Assembly (NCBI GenBank): GCA_036961445.1
Contig: JBALVO010000047.1
Location: 1 to 27,382 of the forward strand
Length of the DNA stretch: 27,382 nucleotides
Source: JBALVO01 sp036961445
GTDB taxonomy: Bacteria > Pseudomonadota > Gammaproteobacteria > Pseudomonadales > Halieaceae
Reading direction: 5' to 3'
Shown here in pieces: positions 1 to 7,312 of the stretch. Each line of letters opens with the position of its first letter. Positions within the stretch are counted from its first letter, which is position 1. The notes beneath the pieces are model-generated. The model worked only from the letters and a program-made list of their open reading frames with translations. It was not told the DNA's origin and made no database searches. The position numbers and the translations under genes were made by a program.

Positions 1-52
<52 letters not shown>

Positions 53-109
53 AATTGACGTGGTGCACTCCGGGCACATGGTTTACATCCTGCATCGGTG
101 AGCTCTTTG

Positions 110-1135
110 TTAACGCTGCTGTGTGTCCCCACCCTCCTGCGATATAAATTGCTCCCATAAATCCACGCCCTCCTCAATAGCATGGTTATCCGCTGTCTCG
201 GGATACTCCAAAAATCCACTATCAAACAATTCATCCCTGCCAAACCAGCGCCGTGCCACCGCATTATTCGACGGTTTGAATGCGCTATAGAATGTGCTGG
301 CTTCAGCGCGCGTGGGGAGGGCACCTGCGCCAGCGGAAATCTCTTCCAGATATTTTACAAACTTCGCTCGCAGCGATCTGGTGGTCGCAGAGTCATCGTT
401 CTGCAAGCGTGCATTCACCTGCAGTAGCGCCGCTTGCGCTGCCGCAGAGAGCGCCGGGTTGCTCTTTGCTGTCGTGGCGATGGGACTAATGCAGATGGCG
501 GCCGTTTGGAGGAAGTCCGCAACCACATCGCCATTGACCAGGTCTGTCCTTGAGTAAATTCGCGGCACACAATTGTTCTCGCCGAAACCCTGTGCCCAGC
601 GATCCAGCAGTCGCTCAAAATCGAAGTAGATGTCTTGCTCTTCAGTCCACTGTGTAGGCAGTATAGTTTGCGGTACATACCCTGCGCGCAATACCTGGCT
701 GTATAGGCTTAGAGCCATTTGATCCTGGCGCCGCAGGTAACAAATAATGGTAATGTCATCGCATAAAGGCGCCAGGAATTCATGTAGCGCAGTCACCTTA
801 TCGATGTGCAGTAAGCGCGAGTGGAAGTGTTCAGAAGAAATAACAAACACATCGGCCCACTCACTGGCGGACCTAATCTCGGCAGTAAAATCTCGCAGGA
901 ATTGAGCTTTCCAGTTGTGGCGCTGTTGTAAAGAGACAAGTTCCCGGGCCTTTAGAAAGTCATCCGCCATGTTGTCAGGAATAAAGGCAGCGGGTAAGGC
1001 TCGGTTGTTTATATTACCGGCCGACAATGATTTGCAGACTCCGACCTTGCGCAGCTCTTCGCGATTTGCATACAGATACTGCTGTATGGCTGTAGAGCCT
1101 GTTTTTTCTGTCCCTATATGTAAGACGCAGCGCAT
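110..1135 (-). CDS. Sulfotransferase-like (P-loop) protein
   Basis: A 341-residue protein starting almost directly with a sulfotransferase-type 5'-phosphosulfate loop (residues 5-21, GTEKTGSTAIQQ in the middle). A second segment near residues 125-150 (ICYLRRQDQMALSLYSQ) resembles the 3'-phosphate-binding Arg/Ser region. By family knowledge such proteins move sulfate from PAPS to a hydroxyl or amine, often on a glycan or small molecule; the acceptor cannot be told from sequence. No signal peptide or membrane segment is visible, so a cytoplasmic location is likely. The ATG at 1133-1135 has an AGGAG about 13 nt upstream, a long spacing. It lies 45 bp downstream of epmB in the same direction and converges on the tRNA-Pro gene. 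Family fairly certain, substrate unknown. Confidence 0.75.
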   Translation of the reverse strand: MRCVLHIGTEKTGSTAIQQYLYANREELRKVGVCKSLSAGNINNRALPAAFIPDNMADDFLKARELVSLQQRHNWKAQFLRDFTAEIRSASEWADVFVISSEHFHSRLLHIDKVTALHEFLAPLCDDITIICYLRRQDQMALSLYSQVLRAGYVPQTILPTQWTEEQDIYFDFERLLDRWAQGFGENNCVPRIYSRTDLVNGDVVADFLQTAAICISPIATTAKSNPALSAAAQAALLQVNARLQNDDSATTRSLRAKFVKYLEEISAGAGALPTRAEASTFYSAFKPSNNAVARRWFGRDELFDSGFLEYPETADNHAIEEGVDLWEQFISQEGGDTQQR

Positions 1136-1180
1136 TTGGCGAATCTATCTCCTGGTGGAAATGTGAGGTGGTGGTTCTGG

Positions 1181-2245
1181 CTAGTGCCTATGATTGATGG
1201 CAGGCGTATCGCAGTAGCTCGCAGCCACAACAATTTTGGACCCTGCCCCGGCGACTTCCCGTGCCAGTTTTGGTACCAGGTAGCCCGGTAGGCGGCACGC
1301 CATTTCACCCATTAGCAAACTTGCGCGTTGTTCGGACACATCAAAGTGTGCGGCACCTTGAACTTTGTCGAGCAGATGCAGATAGTAAGGCAGTGCGCCT
1401 GCGGCAAATAATTTGTCGCTCAGTGCGATAAGAGTTTCGGCGTCGTCGTTCACCCCGGCTAACAATACGCTTTGGTTTAGCAAAGTGATATCACGTCCCT
1501 TCAATGCGGACATGGCAATACGGACGGACTGGTCTATTTCGTTAGCGTGATTGCAGTGCACGACCATCACGGTTTGCAGTTGTGGGTGGCAAATAGCGTC
1601 CAGCAAGGTATCAGTAATACGGTCTGGTATAACAATGGGTAGCCTGGTGTGGATACGCAGGCGACGCACATGCTCAATGCTGGCTATTTCGGCGACCAGT
1701 TCAGCCAGTTGCCCGTCGGTGGCAACCAGCGGGTCACCGCCGCTCAATATCACTTCCTCGATACTGCTGTCGGCGCGGACGTAGAGCAGGGCCTCTCGCC
1801 ATTGCTCACGGCTGTTCTGGTTGTCGCTATAGGGGAAGTGACGACGAAAACAGTAGCGGCAATTTACCGCGCAGCCGCCACTTACGATTAACAGGGCGCG
1901 GCCATGGTACTTGTGGATAATGCCGCGCTGTGGATTGCTGGCGCCAGTTTCACCCACCGGGTCGCCGTCGTAACCCGGGGTTTGCTGCAACTCCTGTGCA
2001 CTGGCAAGGACTTGCAATAATAGAGGATCCCTGGGATCGCCCGGGCGCATGCGGTTAACAAAAGCCAGTGGTACTTTAAGGCTGAACTCGGCGCTGGCAC
2101 GCGCGGAAAACCCCACGTCTTGTGCAGTCAAATCAAGCCTGTGCAACAACTGGTCTGCTGTGGTGAGGGTATTGCGTAGTTGTTGTTGCCAGCTGTCACT
2201 GACATGAATCAGATTATTTTGAGAAATCACAGGCGCCCTTTGCAT
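1181..2245 (-). CDS. epmB: EF-P (R)-beta-lysylation protein EpmB (KamA-family radical SAM)
   Basis: A 354-residue lysine 2,3-aminomutase-like radical SAM enzyme. The [4Fe-4S] motif CAVNCRYCFRR has cysteines at about residues 125, 129 and 132. The N-terminal segment SLKVPLAFVNRMRPGDPRDP and the following LLLQVL are typical of EpmB rather than of catabolic aminomutases, and the length is close to the E. coli protein (about 342). In known systems EpmB isomerises L-lysine to (R)-beta-lysine, which EpmA attaches to elongation factor P to help translation of polyproline. The usual partners efp and epmA are not here; the neighbours are a PuuB-like oxidase (106 bp upstream) and a sulfotransferase. 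No strong Shine-Dalgarno precedes the ATG, so the exact start is less sure than the identity. Confidence 0.9.
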   Translation of the reverse strand: MQRAPVISQNNLIHVSDSWQQQLRNTLTTADQLLHRLDLTAQDVGFSARASAEFSLKVPLAFVNRMRPGDPRDPLLLQVLASAQELQQTPGYDGDPVGETGASNPQRGIIHKYHGRALLIVSGGCAVNCRYCFRRHFPYSDNQNSREQWREALLYVRADSSIEEVILSGGDPLVATDGQLAELVAEIASIEHVRRLRIHTRLPIVIPDRITDTLLDAICHPQLQTVMVVHCNHANEIDQSVRIAMSALKGRDITLLNQSVLLAGVNDDAETLIALSDKLFAAGALPYYLHLLDKVQGAAHFDVSEQRASLLMGEMACRLPGYLVPKLAREVAGAGSKIVVAASYCDTPAINHRH

Positions 2246-2322
2246 GACTCACGACCGTTGCCTTAACCGGTGCTCATTCTAGCAATGAATGATCCATGGG
2301 TGTGACGTTGGCCGCTGTTTTC

Positions 2323-2348
2323 ACACCAGAAGGCAGTTTGCCTGGTGT
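2323..2348 (-). other. Stable hairpin just after the puuB stop codon
   Basis: ACACCA and TGGTGT pair around an inner GGCA/TGCC stem with a 3-nt loop and a 3-nt bulge. It begins 3 bp past the stop codon of the PuuB-like gene and lies between it and epmB. No run of T follows on either strand, so it does not look like a standard intrinsic terminator. A role in mRNA stability or partial termination is inference. Confidence 0.4.
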
Positions 2349-2351
2349 CGG

Positions 2352-3635
2352 CTAGCCCAGGCGGTCGCGTAAGCTGAAAAACAGCATGCCAGCCACCAGG
2401 CCTGGCCAGCGCAGTAAGGTGCCTCCCGGGAAGGTGTGTGAGGGTACGTTAGCCATAACATCAAAGCGCTCGGCGGTGCCGCTGATTACCTCTGCTAGCA
2501 ACTTTCCCGCCATTGTTGCGGTGGGTACACCGTGACCGGAATATCCATGGGCATAAAAAACATTGGCAGACAGCCTGCCGAAGTCAGGCATGCGGTTCAT
2601 GGTGATGGCCAGCGTGCCTCCCCAGCCATAGTCTATGCGTTTATCCGCTAATTCCGGGTAGATGCGCAGCATATATTTGCGCACAAAGTTTTTAATATCA
2701 GCGGGAAAACGTCGGGAATAGGACTCGCCGCCACCGAATAACAAACGGTTGTCGGCAGACAATTTCCAGTAGTTAATGACAAACAGGCTGTCCGACATGG
2801 AGGTATCATCGCGGATCAGGCGTCTGGCCAGGTCCTCAGGTAGCGGTTCTGTAGCCAGCATATAGTTGTTAATTGGCATGATGCGCCCGGCTGCGCGCGG
2901 TTCCAGCTTTTCCAGATAGCCGTTACAGGCCAGCACCAAAAAGCGCGCGCGTACCTGGCCCTTATCTGTGTTAACGCTGACCTGGTCTCCCTCGGAGTAG
3001 GACAGTACACGGCTGCCCTCAAATAGCTGCGCACCCAGATCCCGGGCGGCACTTGCCAGGCCCAGTGCGTAATTAAGTGGGTGCAGGTGCCTTGCCCCGC
3101 TGTCCAGGATGCCGCCATGGAAGCCCTTGCCGGACGTCATTTGAGCGACTTCGTTGTGGTCGACATAACGTATTTGCTCATAGCCGTAGACTTGATGCAG
3201 GTGGTTGGCCTCTTCCTGCAAGCCGGCGGTTTCCTTCGCTTTGGAAGCCACGTGCAGGTTGCCCCGCTTAAGTTCACAGTCGATGTCGTAGCGTTCGATC
3301 AGTTGACTGACGGTAGCAACCGCCTCCAGGCCCAATTGCCAGAGGGCTTTGGCTTGATCCATGCCCACCCACTTTTCCAGTTGTTCCTGTTCCGCACGCT
3401 GGCCGGTGCCTACATGCCCGCCATTTCGTCCAGAGGCACCCCAGCCTATGCAGTTTGCCTCCAGCAGAGCGACGCTGTAGCCCAGTTGGCGCAGGTGTAT
3501 AGCCGCGGACAAACCCGTGTAGCCGCCGCCAATGATGCAAACGTCAGCGCTGGTTTCGCCTTGCAGGGCAGGAAAATCCAGTTGTCGGTTGGCAGAATCT
3601 GCGTACCAGGAATCTACATGTGATTGATTTTGCAT
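2352..3635 (-). CDS. puuB: Gamma-glutamylputrescine oxidase-like FAD-dependent amine oxidoreductase (PuuB type)
   Basis: A 427-residue flavoprotein of the D-amino-acid oxidase fold. The FAD-binding Rossmann motif is at about residues 33-41 (CIIGGGYTG), followed by ASGRNGGHVGTGQ near 67-79, which is characteristic of PuuB/OrdL-type oxidases. C-terminal DAO signatures such as YGWGGTLAIT and AHGYSGHGV are present. PuuB oxidises gamma-glutamylputrescine to gamma-glutamyl-gamma-aminobutyraldehyde with release of ammonia and peroxide. It is divergent from a PuuA-type ligase starting 126 bp away, which makes the next step of this pathway the natural assignment. Related DAO-family oxidases of other amines are the alternative. 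No signal peptide is visible, so it should be cytoplasmic. Confidence 0.82.
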   Translation of the reverse strand: MQNQSHVDSWYADSANRQLDFPALQGETSADVCIIGGGYTGLSAAIHLRQLGYSVALLEANCIGWGASGRNGGHVGTGQRAEQEQLEKWVGMDQAKALWQLGLEAVATVSQLIERYDIDCELKRGNLHVASKAKETAGLQEEANHLHQVYGYEQIRYVDHNEVAQMTSGKGFHGGILDSGARHLHPLNYALGLASAARDLGAQLFEGSRVLSYSEGDQVSVNTDKGQVRARFLVLACNGYLEKLEPRAAGRIMPINNYMLATEPLPEDLARRLIRDDTSMSDSLFVINYWKLSADNRLLFGGGESYSRRFPADIKNFVRKYMLRIYPELADKRIDYGWGGTLAITMNRMPDFGRLSANVFYAHGYSGHGVPTATMAGKLLAEVISGTAERFDVMANVPSHTFPGGTLLRWPGLVAGMLFFSLRDRLG

Positions 3636-3761
3636 GTTTTAACTATACCTTCACAGGGCTGGGGGGAGGCATAACACGTTAGGGGTAGTAGTGGCGGAAA
3701 AGCCTTGAACCGGCCTTTGCTCTGCTGCGATACTTCCAGCTTTAAGCAGGCTGGACATCAT
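3636..3761. promoter_or_regulatory. Divergent puuB/puuA intergenic region
   Basis: This 126-bp segment separates the two divergent start codons and must carry both promoters unless transcription comes from inside a gene. I found no convincing -35/-10 pair and no clear long palindrome. It is listed as a probable shared control region on position alone. Confidence 0.4.
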
Positions 3762-5111
3762 ATGGAATCCGACACGCAGGCTATTAAGGACTGGCTGAAG
3801 AAAAACCAGATCTCCGAAGTGGAGTGCCTGGTGCCTGATATTACCGGCAGCGCCCGGGGGAAATTCATTCCGGCGCAACAGTTTCTTACCATGGGTGATC
3901 CACGTTTGCCCGAAAGTATTCTGGCACAGTCGGTTACCGGCGAATACTCTGATGAGCATTGGGATTTTGTCGAGCCCACCGACGCCGATATGATACTCAA
4001 GCCAGATGCCAGCACCATGCGCCTGGTACCCTGGGCGAGAGAGCCCACCGCCCAGATTATCCACGATTGCTACACCCAGGATGGCAAGCCACATCCGCTG
4101 GCTACCCGCAACGTATTGCGCAACGTACTGGCGCTGTATGAAGCAGAAGGCCTCACCCCGGTGGTCGCACCCGAGGTGGAGTTCTATCTGGTGAAGAAGA
4201 ATACCGATCCAGACAATGAATTGACGCCGCCGGTTGGTCGCTCGGGACGCTCTGAGTCATCGCGGCTATCTTACAGTATTGATGCGGTGGCGGAGTTCGA
4301 GGACTTCGTTGAAGATATGTATGACTACGCCGAGGCTCAGCAACTGCAGGTCGACACTCTGATCCACGAAAATGGTGCAGCCCAGATGGAGATCAATTTT
4401 CTGCATGGGGACGCGCTGAGCCTGGCGGATCAGGTATTTACCTTTAAGCGCACGGTGCGTGAAACCGCCCATAAGTACGGCATGTACGCTACCTTCATGG
4501 CCAAGCCCATGCAGAAAGAGCCTGGCAGCGCCATGCACATTCACCAGAGCCTGTTGCGAACCGCTACGGGAGAAAATATTTTCGCCGACAGTAACGGCCA
4601 GCATACGCCAGCATTCATGAGTTATATTGCCGGCCTGCAACATTATACGCCGGAGTTAATCAGCTTTTACGCCCCCAATGTGAACTCTTACCGACGCCTG
4701 GCGCCGGGAATCGCGGCGCCGGTAAATCTCAACTGGGGCATTGATAACCGCACCACGGCGTTCAGGGTGCCGCGCAGTAATGCGGCGGGTACGCGTATTG
4801 AAAATCGCTTTCCCGGCGCTGACGTCAATCCTTACCTGGCTTTCGCTGCTTCCCTGGCCAGTGGCTATCTGGGCATGCAGCGAAACCTGCAGCCGGACGA
4901 ACCGCACAAGGGTACGGCTAATGAGGATTCGGTGGAGGTGGCGCGCGCGCTGGAAGAAGGCCTGCGCCACTTGCAGGACTCTCCAGAGGTGAAAGAAGTA
5001 TTTGGCGAGCTATTCTTGCGCGCCTTTGCGGCGGTAAAGCTCGACGAGTTCGAAGAGTTCAACCGCGTGATCAGTAGTTGGGAGCGAGAGCACTTGCTAC
5101 TGCAAGTATGA
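3762..5111 (+). CDS. puuA: Glutamine synthetase family protein, gamma-glutamylputrescine synthetase type (PuuA)
   Basis: From the ATG at 3762 the protein has 449 residues. An ATG 57 bp further upstream is in frame, but its residues (NRPLLCCDTSSF) do not look like the family's N-terminus. Glutamine synthetase landmarks appear in order: PEVEFYL (metal-binding Glu), ENGAAQMEINF, GSAMHIHQSL (metal and ATP-binding His), and RVPRSNAAGTRIENRFPG with the substrate and ATP-binding Arg residues. PuuA-type ligases couple glutamate to putrescine using ATP as the first step of putrescine catabolism. The divergent PuuB-like oxidase supports this over ordinary nitrogen assimilation. A membrane protein gene begins 17 bp downstream and is probably co-transcribed. 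A different amine substrate cannot be excluded. Confidence 0.83.
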   Translation: MESDTQAIKDWLKKNQISEVECLVPDITGSARGKFIPAQQFLTMGDPRLPESILAQSVTGEYSDEHWDFVEPTDADMILKPDASTMRLVPWAREPTAQIIHDCYTQDGKPHPLATRNVLRNVLALYEAEGLTPVVAPEVEFYLVKKNTDPDNELTPPVGRSGRSESSRLSYSIDAVAEFEDFVEDMYDYAEAQQLQVDTLIHENGAAQMEINFLHGDALSLADQVFTFKRTVRETAHKYGMYATFMAKPMQKEPGSAMHIHQSLLRTATGENIFADSNGQHTPAFMSYIAGLQHYTPELISFYAPNVNSYRRLAPGIAAPVNLNWGIDNRTTAFRVPRSNAAGTRIENRFPGADVNPYLAFAASLASGYLGMQRNLQPDEPHKGTANEDSVEVARALEEGLRHLQDSPEVKEVFGELFLRAFAAVKLDEFEEFNRVISSWEREHLLLQV

Positions 5112-5127
5112 GCAGGGGGCCGGTTTA

Positions 5128-5988
5128 ATGGGTGAGCGAGGCGGGTTCTTTGGCGGTGCAACAGGCTACCGTGTTTTTACCTGTGTTAAGTACCTTATTT
5201 ATTCACTGCTTTGCTTCAATATCTACCTGTTCCTGCAAGAAGAGCTGCTGGCACTGGAGCATACCTTCGTTAATAGCTTCGAGCCTGGACAGATCATACA
5301 GATCTTCGCCGCCACCATCGACACTAGCGCCTGGGTGATCTTGTTACTGCTGTTTGAACTGGAAACCTCGATACTGGATGACCGTCGCATCAAGGGCGCA
5401 GTGAAATGGAGCCTGCACGGCATACGTGGTGTTTGTTATCTCGCAATTACCTATGCGTTTACGGGCTATTACGCCGAGCTGGTAACGCTTTATCAGATTA
5501 CTCCCTTAGCGATTACTGATGTCTGTTCCTTATTAAACCAGGATTATTCTTTGCTGCTGGACCTGGACGATTATGCGCCGCTGGATGCTATCAACTGTGT
5601 ATCGGTGAGCGCGGAGGCCTATAGTTTGAATGGCTTCAATATCATTGCAGATGGCGAGGCCCTGCGGTCCGCGAGATGGTTGGCATGGACCGACGTGATC
5701 AATTCTGCGGACTGGATACTGGTGTGTGTCGTTTTGGAAATAGAGGTGCGCCTGCAATTGCGCGGTGTGCTTTCGGATCAGATCATGAGCATGACCAAGT
5801 TTGTGAAGTTAGTGTTATATGGGGTGTTGTTTGTGGCAGCCGCCTATTGGTGGGTGGCGGGCTCTTTCCTTGATTTCTGGGACGCCGCATTATGGTTGTT
5901 CGCCTTTATCTTTATCGAGCTTAATGTCTTCGAGTGGCAATATGAAACCACTGTGCAAGCAGGTGAAGAAACCGCTGGAAGCACCTGA
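5128..5988 (+). CDS. Unknown integral membrane protein with about six helices
   Basis: A 286-residue protein I do not recognise. A purine-rich AGGGGG lies about 10 nt before the ATG. Hydrophobic segments lie near residues 21-40, 57-79, 97-118, 190-206, 225-244 and 250-268; a hydrophilic stretch at about 120-185 is rich in acidic residues. Three segments look alike: residues 65-80 (SAWVILLLLFELET), 192-207 (SADWILVCVVLEIEV) and 252-270 (AALWLFAFIFIELNVFEW). Each has a Trp near its start and Glu near its end, and the first two are each followed by a basic linker and another helix, which suggests an internal duplication. Its stop codon overlaps the mtnA start by one base (TGATG), so translation is probably coupled. 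Function unknown; transport or sensing are guesses only. Confidence 0.85.
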   Translation: MGERGGFFGGATGYRVFTCVKYLIYSLLCFNIYLFLQEELLALEHTFVNSFEPGQIIQIFAATIDTSAWVILLLLFELETSILDDRRIKGAVKWSLHGIRGVCYLAITYAFTGYYAELVTLYQITPLAITDVCSLLNQDYSLLLDLDDYAPLDAINCVSVSAEAYSLNGFNIIADGEALRSARWLAWTDVINSADWILVCVVLEIEVRLQLRGVLSDQIMSMTKFVKLVLYGVLFVAAAYWWVAGSFLDFWDAALWLFAFIFIELNVFEWQYETTVQAGEETAGST

Positions 5989-7070
5989 TGTTCAGTGGTG
6001 ACGAGTTATCCAGTCTGCGCTGGGATCCACTGTGTCAGGCGGTAGAAGTCATCGACCAGACCTTGCTTCCTCATACGTTGCGCTGGGTCCACCTTGATTC
6101 CCTGTCGGCATGTTGCCACGCGATCAACACTATGCAGGTGCGCGGAGCGCCATTAATAGGTATTACTGCCGCCTTCGGCCTGGCCCAGGCGCTGGCAAAT
6201 GACCCATCGACAGATAATCTGGAAAAGACTATTGCGGCCTTGATGGCGACCCGACCTACAGCGGTGAACCTGCGCTGGGCATTGCAGCAGGTAGCGGCGC
6301 AAGTGCGCGAACTGCAGCCCTCACAGCGAGCCGGGGCCGCACTGGACAAAGCTCAGGCATTACGCCGAGACGACATTGCCAACTGTTCGAGTATCGGCGA
6401 ACACGGTCTGCAATTGCTGCGTGGCCTGCCTATGGATGGCACCTTGAATATTATGACGCACTGTAATGCCGGTTGGTTGGCAACCATTCAGTGGGGTACG
6501 GCGTTGGCGCCTGTCTACAAGGCTATGACGGCTGGTATACCGGTGCATGTATGGGTGTCCGAGACGCGGCCGCGCAACCAGGGCACCAACCTGACCGCCT
6601 GGGAATTGCAACGGGCGGGAGTCCCCTGCACTATTGTTGCGGACAACAGCTGCGGTCAACTCATGCGCCAGGGTCTGGTGGATTGCGTGATTGTGGGTAG
6701 TGACCGTACCGCTGCCAACGGAGATGTTTGTAACAAGATCGGCACGTATCTCAAGGCACTTGCAGCCAAGGCCAATAATGTGCCGTTTTACGTGGCGTTG
6801 CCCGAGTCAACCATCGACTGGTCGTGCCTTACTGGCGCAGAGATTCCTATAGAGGAGCGCGACGCGGGCGAAGTTTTGAGCATCGCGGGTATGGATGCGG
6901 CAGGTGATGTGGGTGAACTGAATCTGGCTGCTGCTGGAAGTCGGGCGCTAAACCCCGCCTTTGACGTTACCCCGGCAGAATTGGTAAGCGCACTGGTAAC
7001 GCAACATGGTAATTGCGAGGCTAGCCTGGACGGTCTGGCGCGGCTGCGATCTCTATGCGAGGGCAGCTAA
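5988..7070 (+). CDS. mtnA: S-methyl-5-thioribose-1-phosphate isomerase
   Basis: A 360-residue member of the MtnA/eIF2B-like family. The catalytic Cys lies in THCNAGWLAT (about residue 159) and the catalytic Asp in VGSDRTAANGDVCNKIGTY (about residue 239); the N-terminal RGAPLIGITAAFG is also typical. The enzyme converts methylthioribose-1-phosphate to methylthioribulose-1-phosphate in methionine salvage, recycling the methylthioadenosine made during spermidine synthesis. The ATG overlaps the stop of the upstream membrane protein by one base, pointing to coupled translation. Other salvage genes such as mtnP or mtnB are not in the window. It converges on the zinc-ribbon gene with only 6 bp between stop codons, leaving no room for a terminator between them. 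Confidence 0.94.
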   Translation: MFSGDELSSLRWDPLCQAVEVIDQTLLPHTLRWVHLDSLSACCHAINTMQVRGAPLIGITAAFGLAQALANDPSTDNLEKTIAALMATRPTAVNLRWALQQVAAQVRELQPSQRAGAALDKAQALRRDDIANCSSIGEHGLQLLRGLPMDGTLNIMTHCNAGWLATIQWGTALAPVYKAMTAGIPVHVWVSETRPRNQGTNLTAWELQRAGVPCTIVADNSCGQLMRQGLVDCVIVGSDRTAANGDVCNKIGTYLKALAAKANNVPFYVALPESTIDWSCLTGAEIPIEERDAGEVLSIAGMDAAGDVGELNLAAAGSRALNPAFDVTPAELVSALVTQHGNCEASLDGLARLRSLCEGS

Positions 7071-7076
7071 TTATGC

Positions 7077-7283
7077 TCAGATGTTTTCATCCAGGCCTAT
7101 ATGATCAATGCGCGGATACTCCCGCCATTTGAAGTTCTGCTGGTAGTTACAAATCAGGCAGCGGTGCTCTATATCACCGGTTTTGGGATCCATTTCACCG
7201 GTGCGGGACATCATACCCTGACCGCAGGAATCGCAGATATAGCTGACTTCGATGGGGCGGACCTCACGTTTCATTTCTGGCAT
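7077..7283 (-). CDS. Small zinc-ribbon protein, function unknown
   Basis: A 68-residue protein with two CxxC pairs: Cys 17/20 (CDSC) and Cys 42/45 (CLIC), spaced as in a rubredoxin-like or zinc-ribbon knuckle. Between them is a polar loop (SRTGEMDPKTGDIEH). It could bind zinc or iron; sequence alone does not decide. The gene starts 29 bp after the stop of the radical SAM gene on the same strand, so the two are probably one transcript. No name is known to me. The short C-terminal tail (KWREYPRIDHIGLDENI) shows no motif. A second Met at residue 4 is a possible alternative start. Confidence 0.75.
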   Translation of the reverse strand: MPEMKREVRPIEVSYICDSCGQGMMSRTGEMDPKTGDIEHRCLICNYQQNFKWREYPRIDHIGLDENI

Positions 7284-7312
7284 GGCTATATGTCTCTCGT
7301 GTTATTTTTGCT

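Noticed and set aside
3081..3623. 180-codon plus-strand ORF opposite puuB
   Set aside because: It is antisense to a clear flavoprotein, with a low-complexity composition and no start signal.
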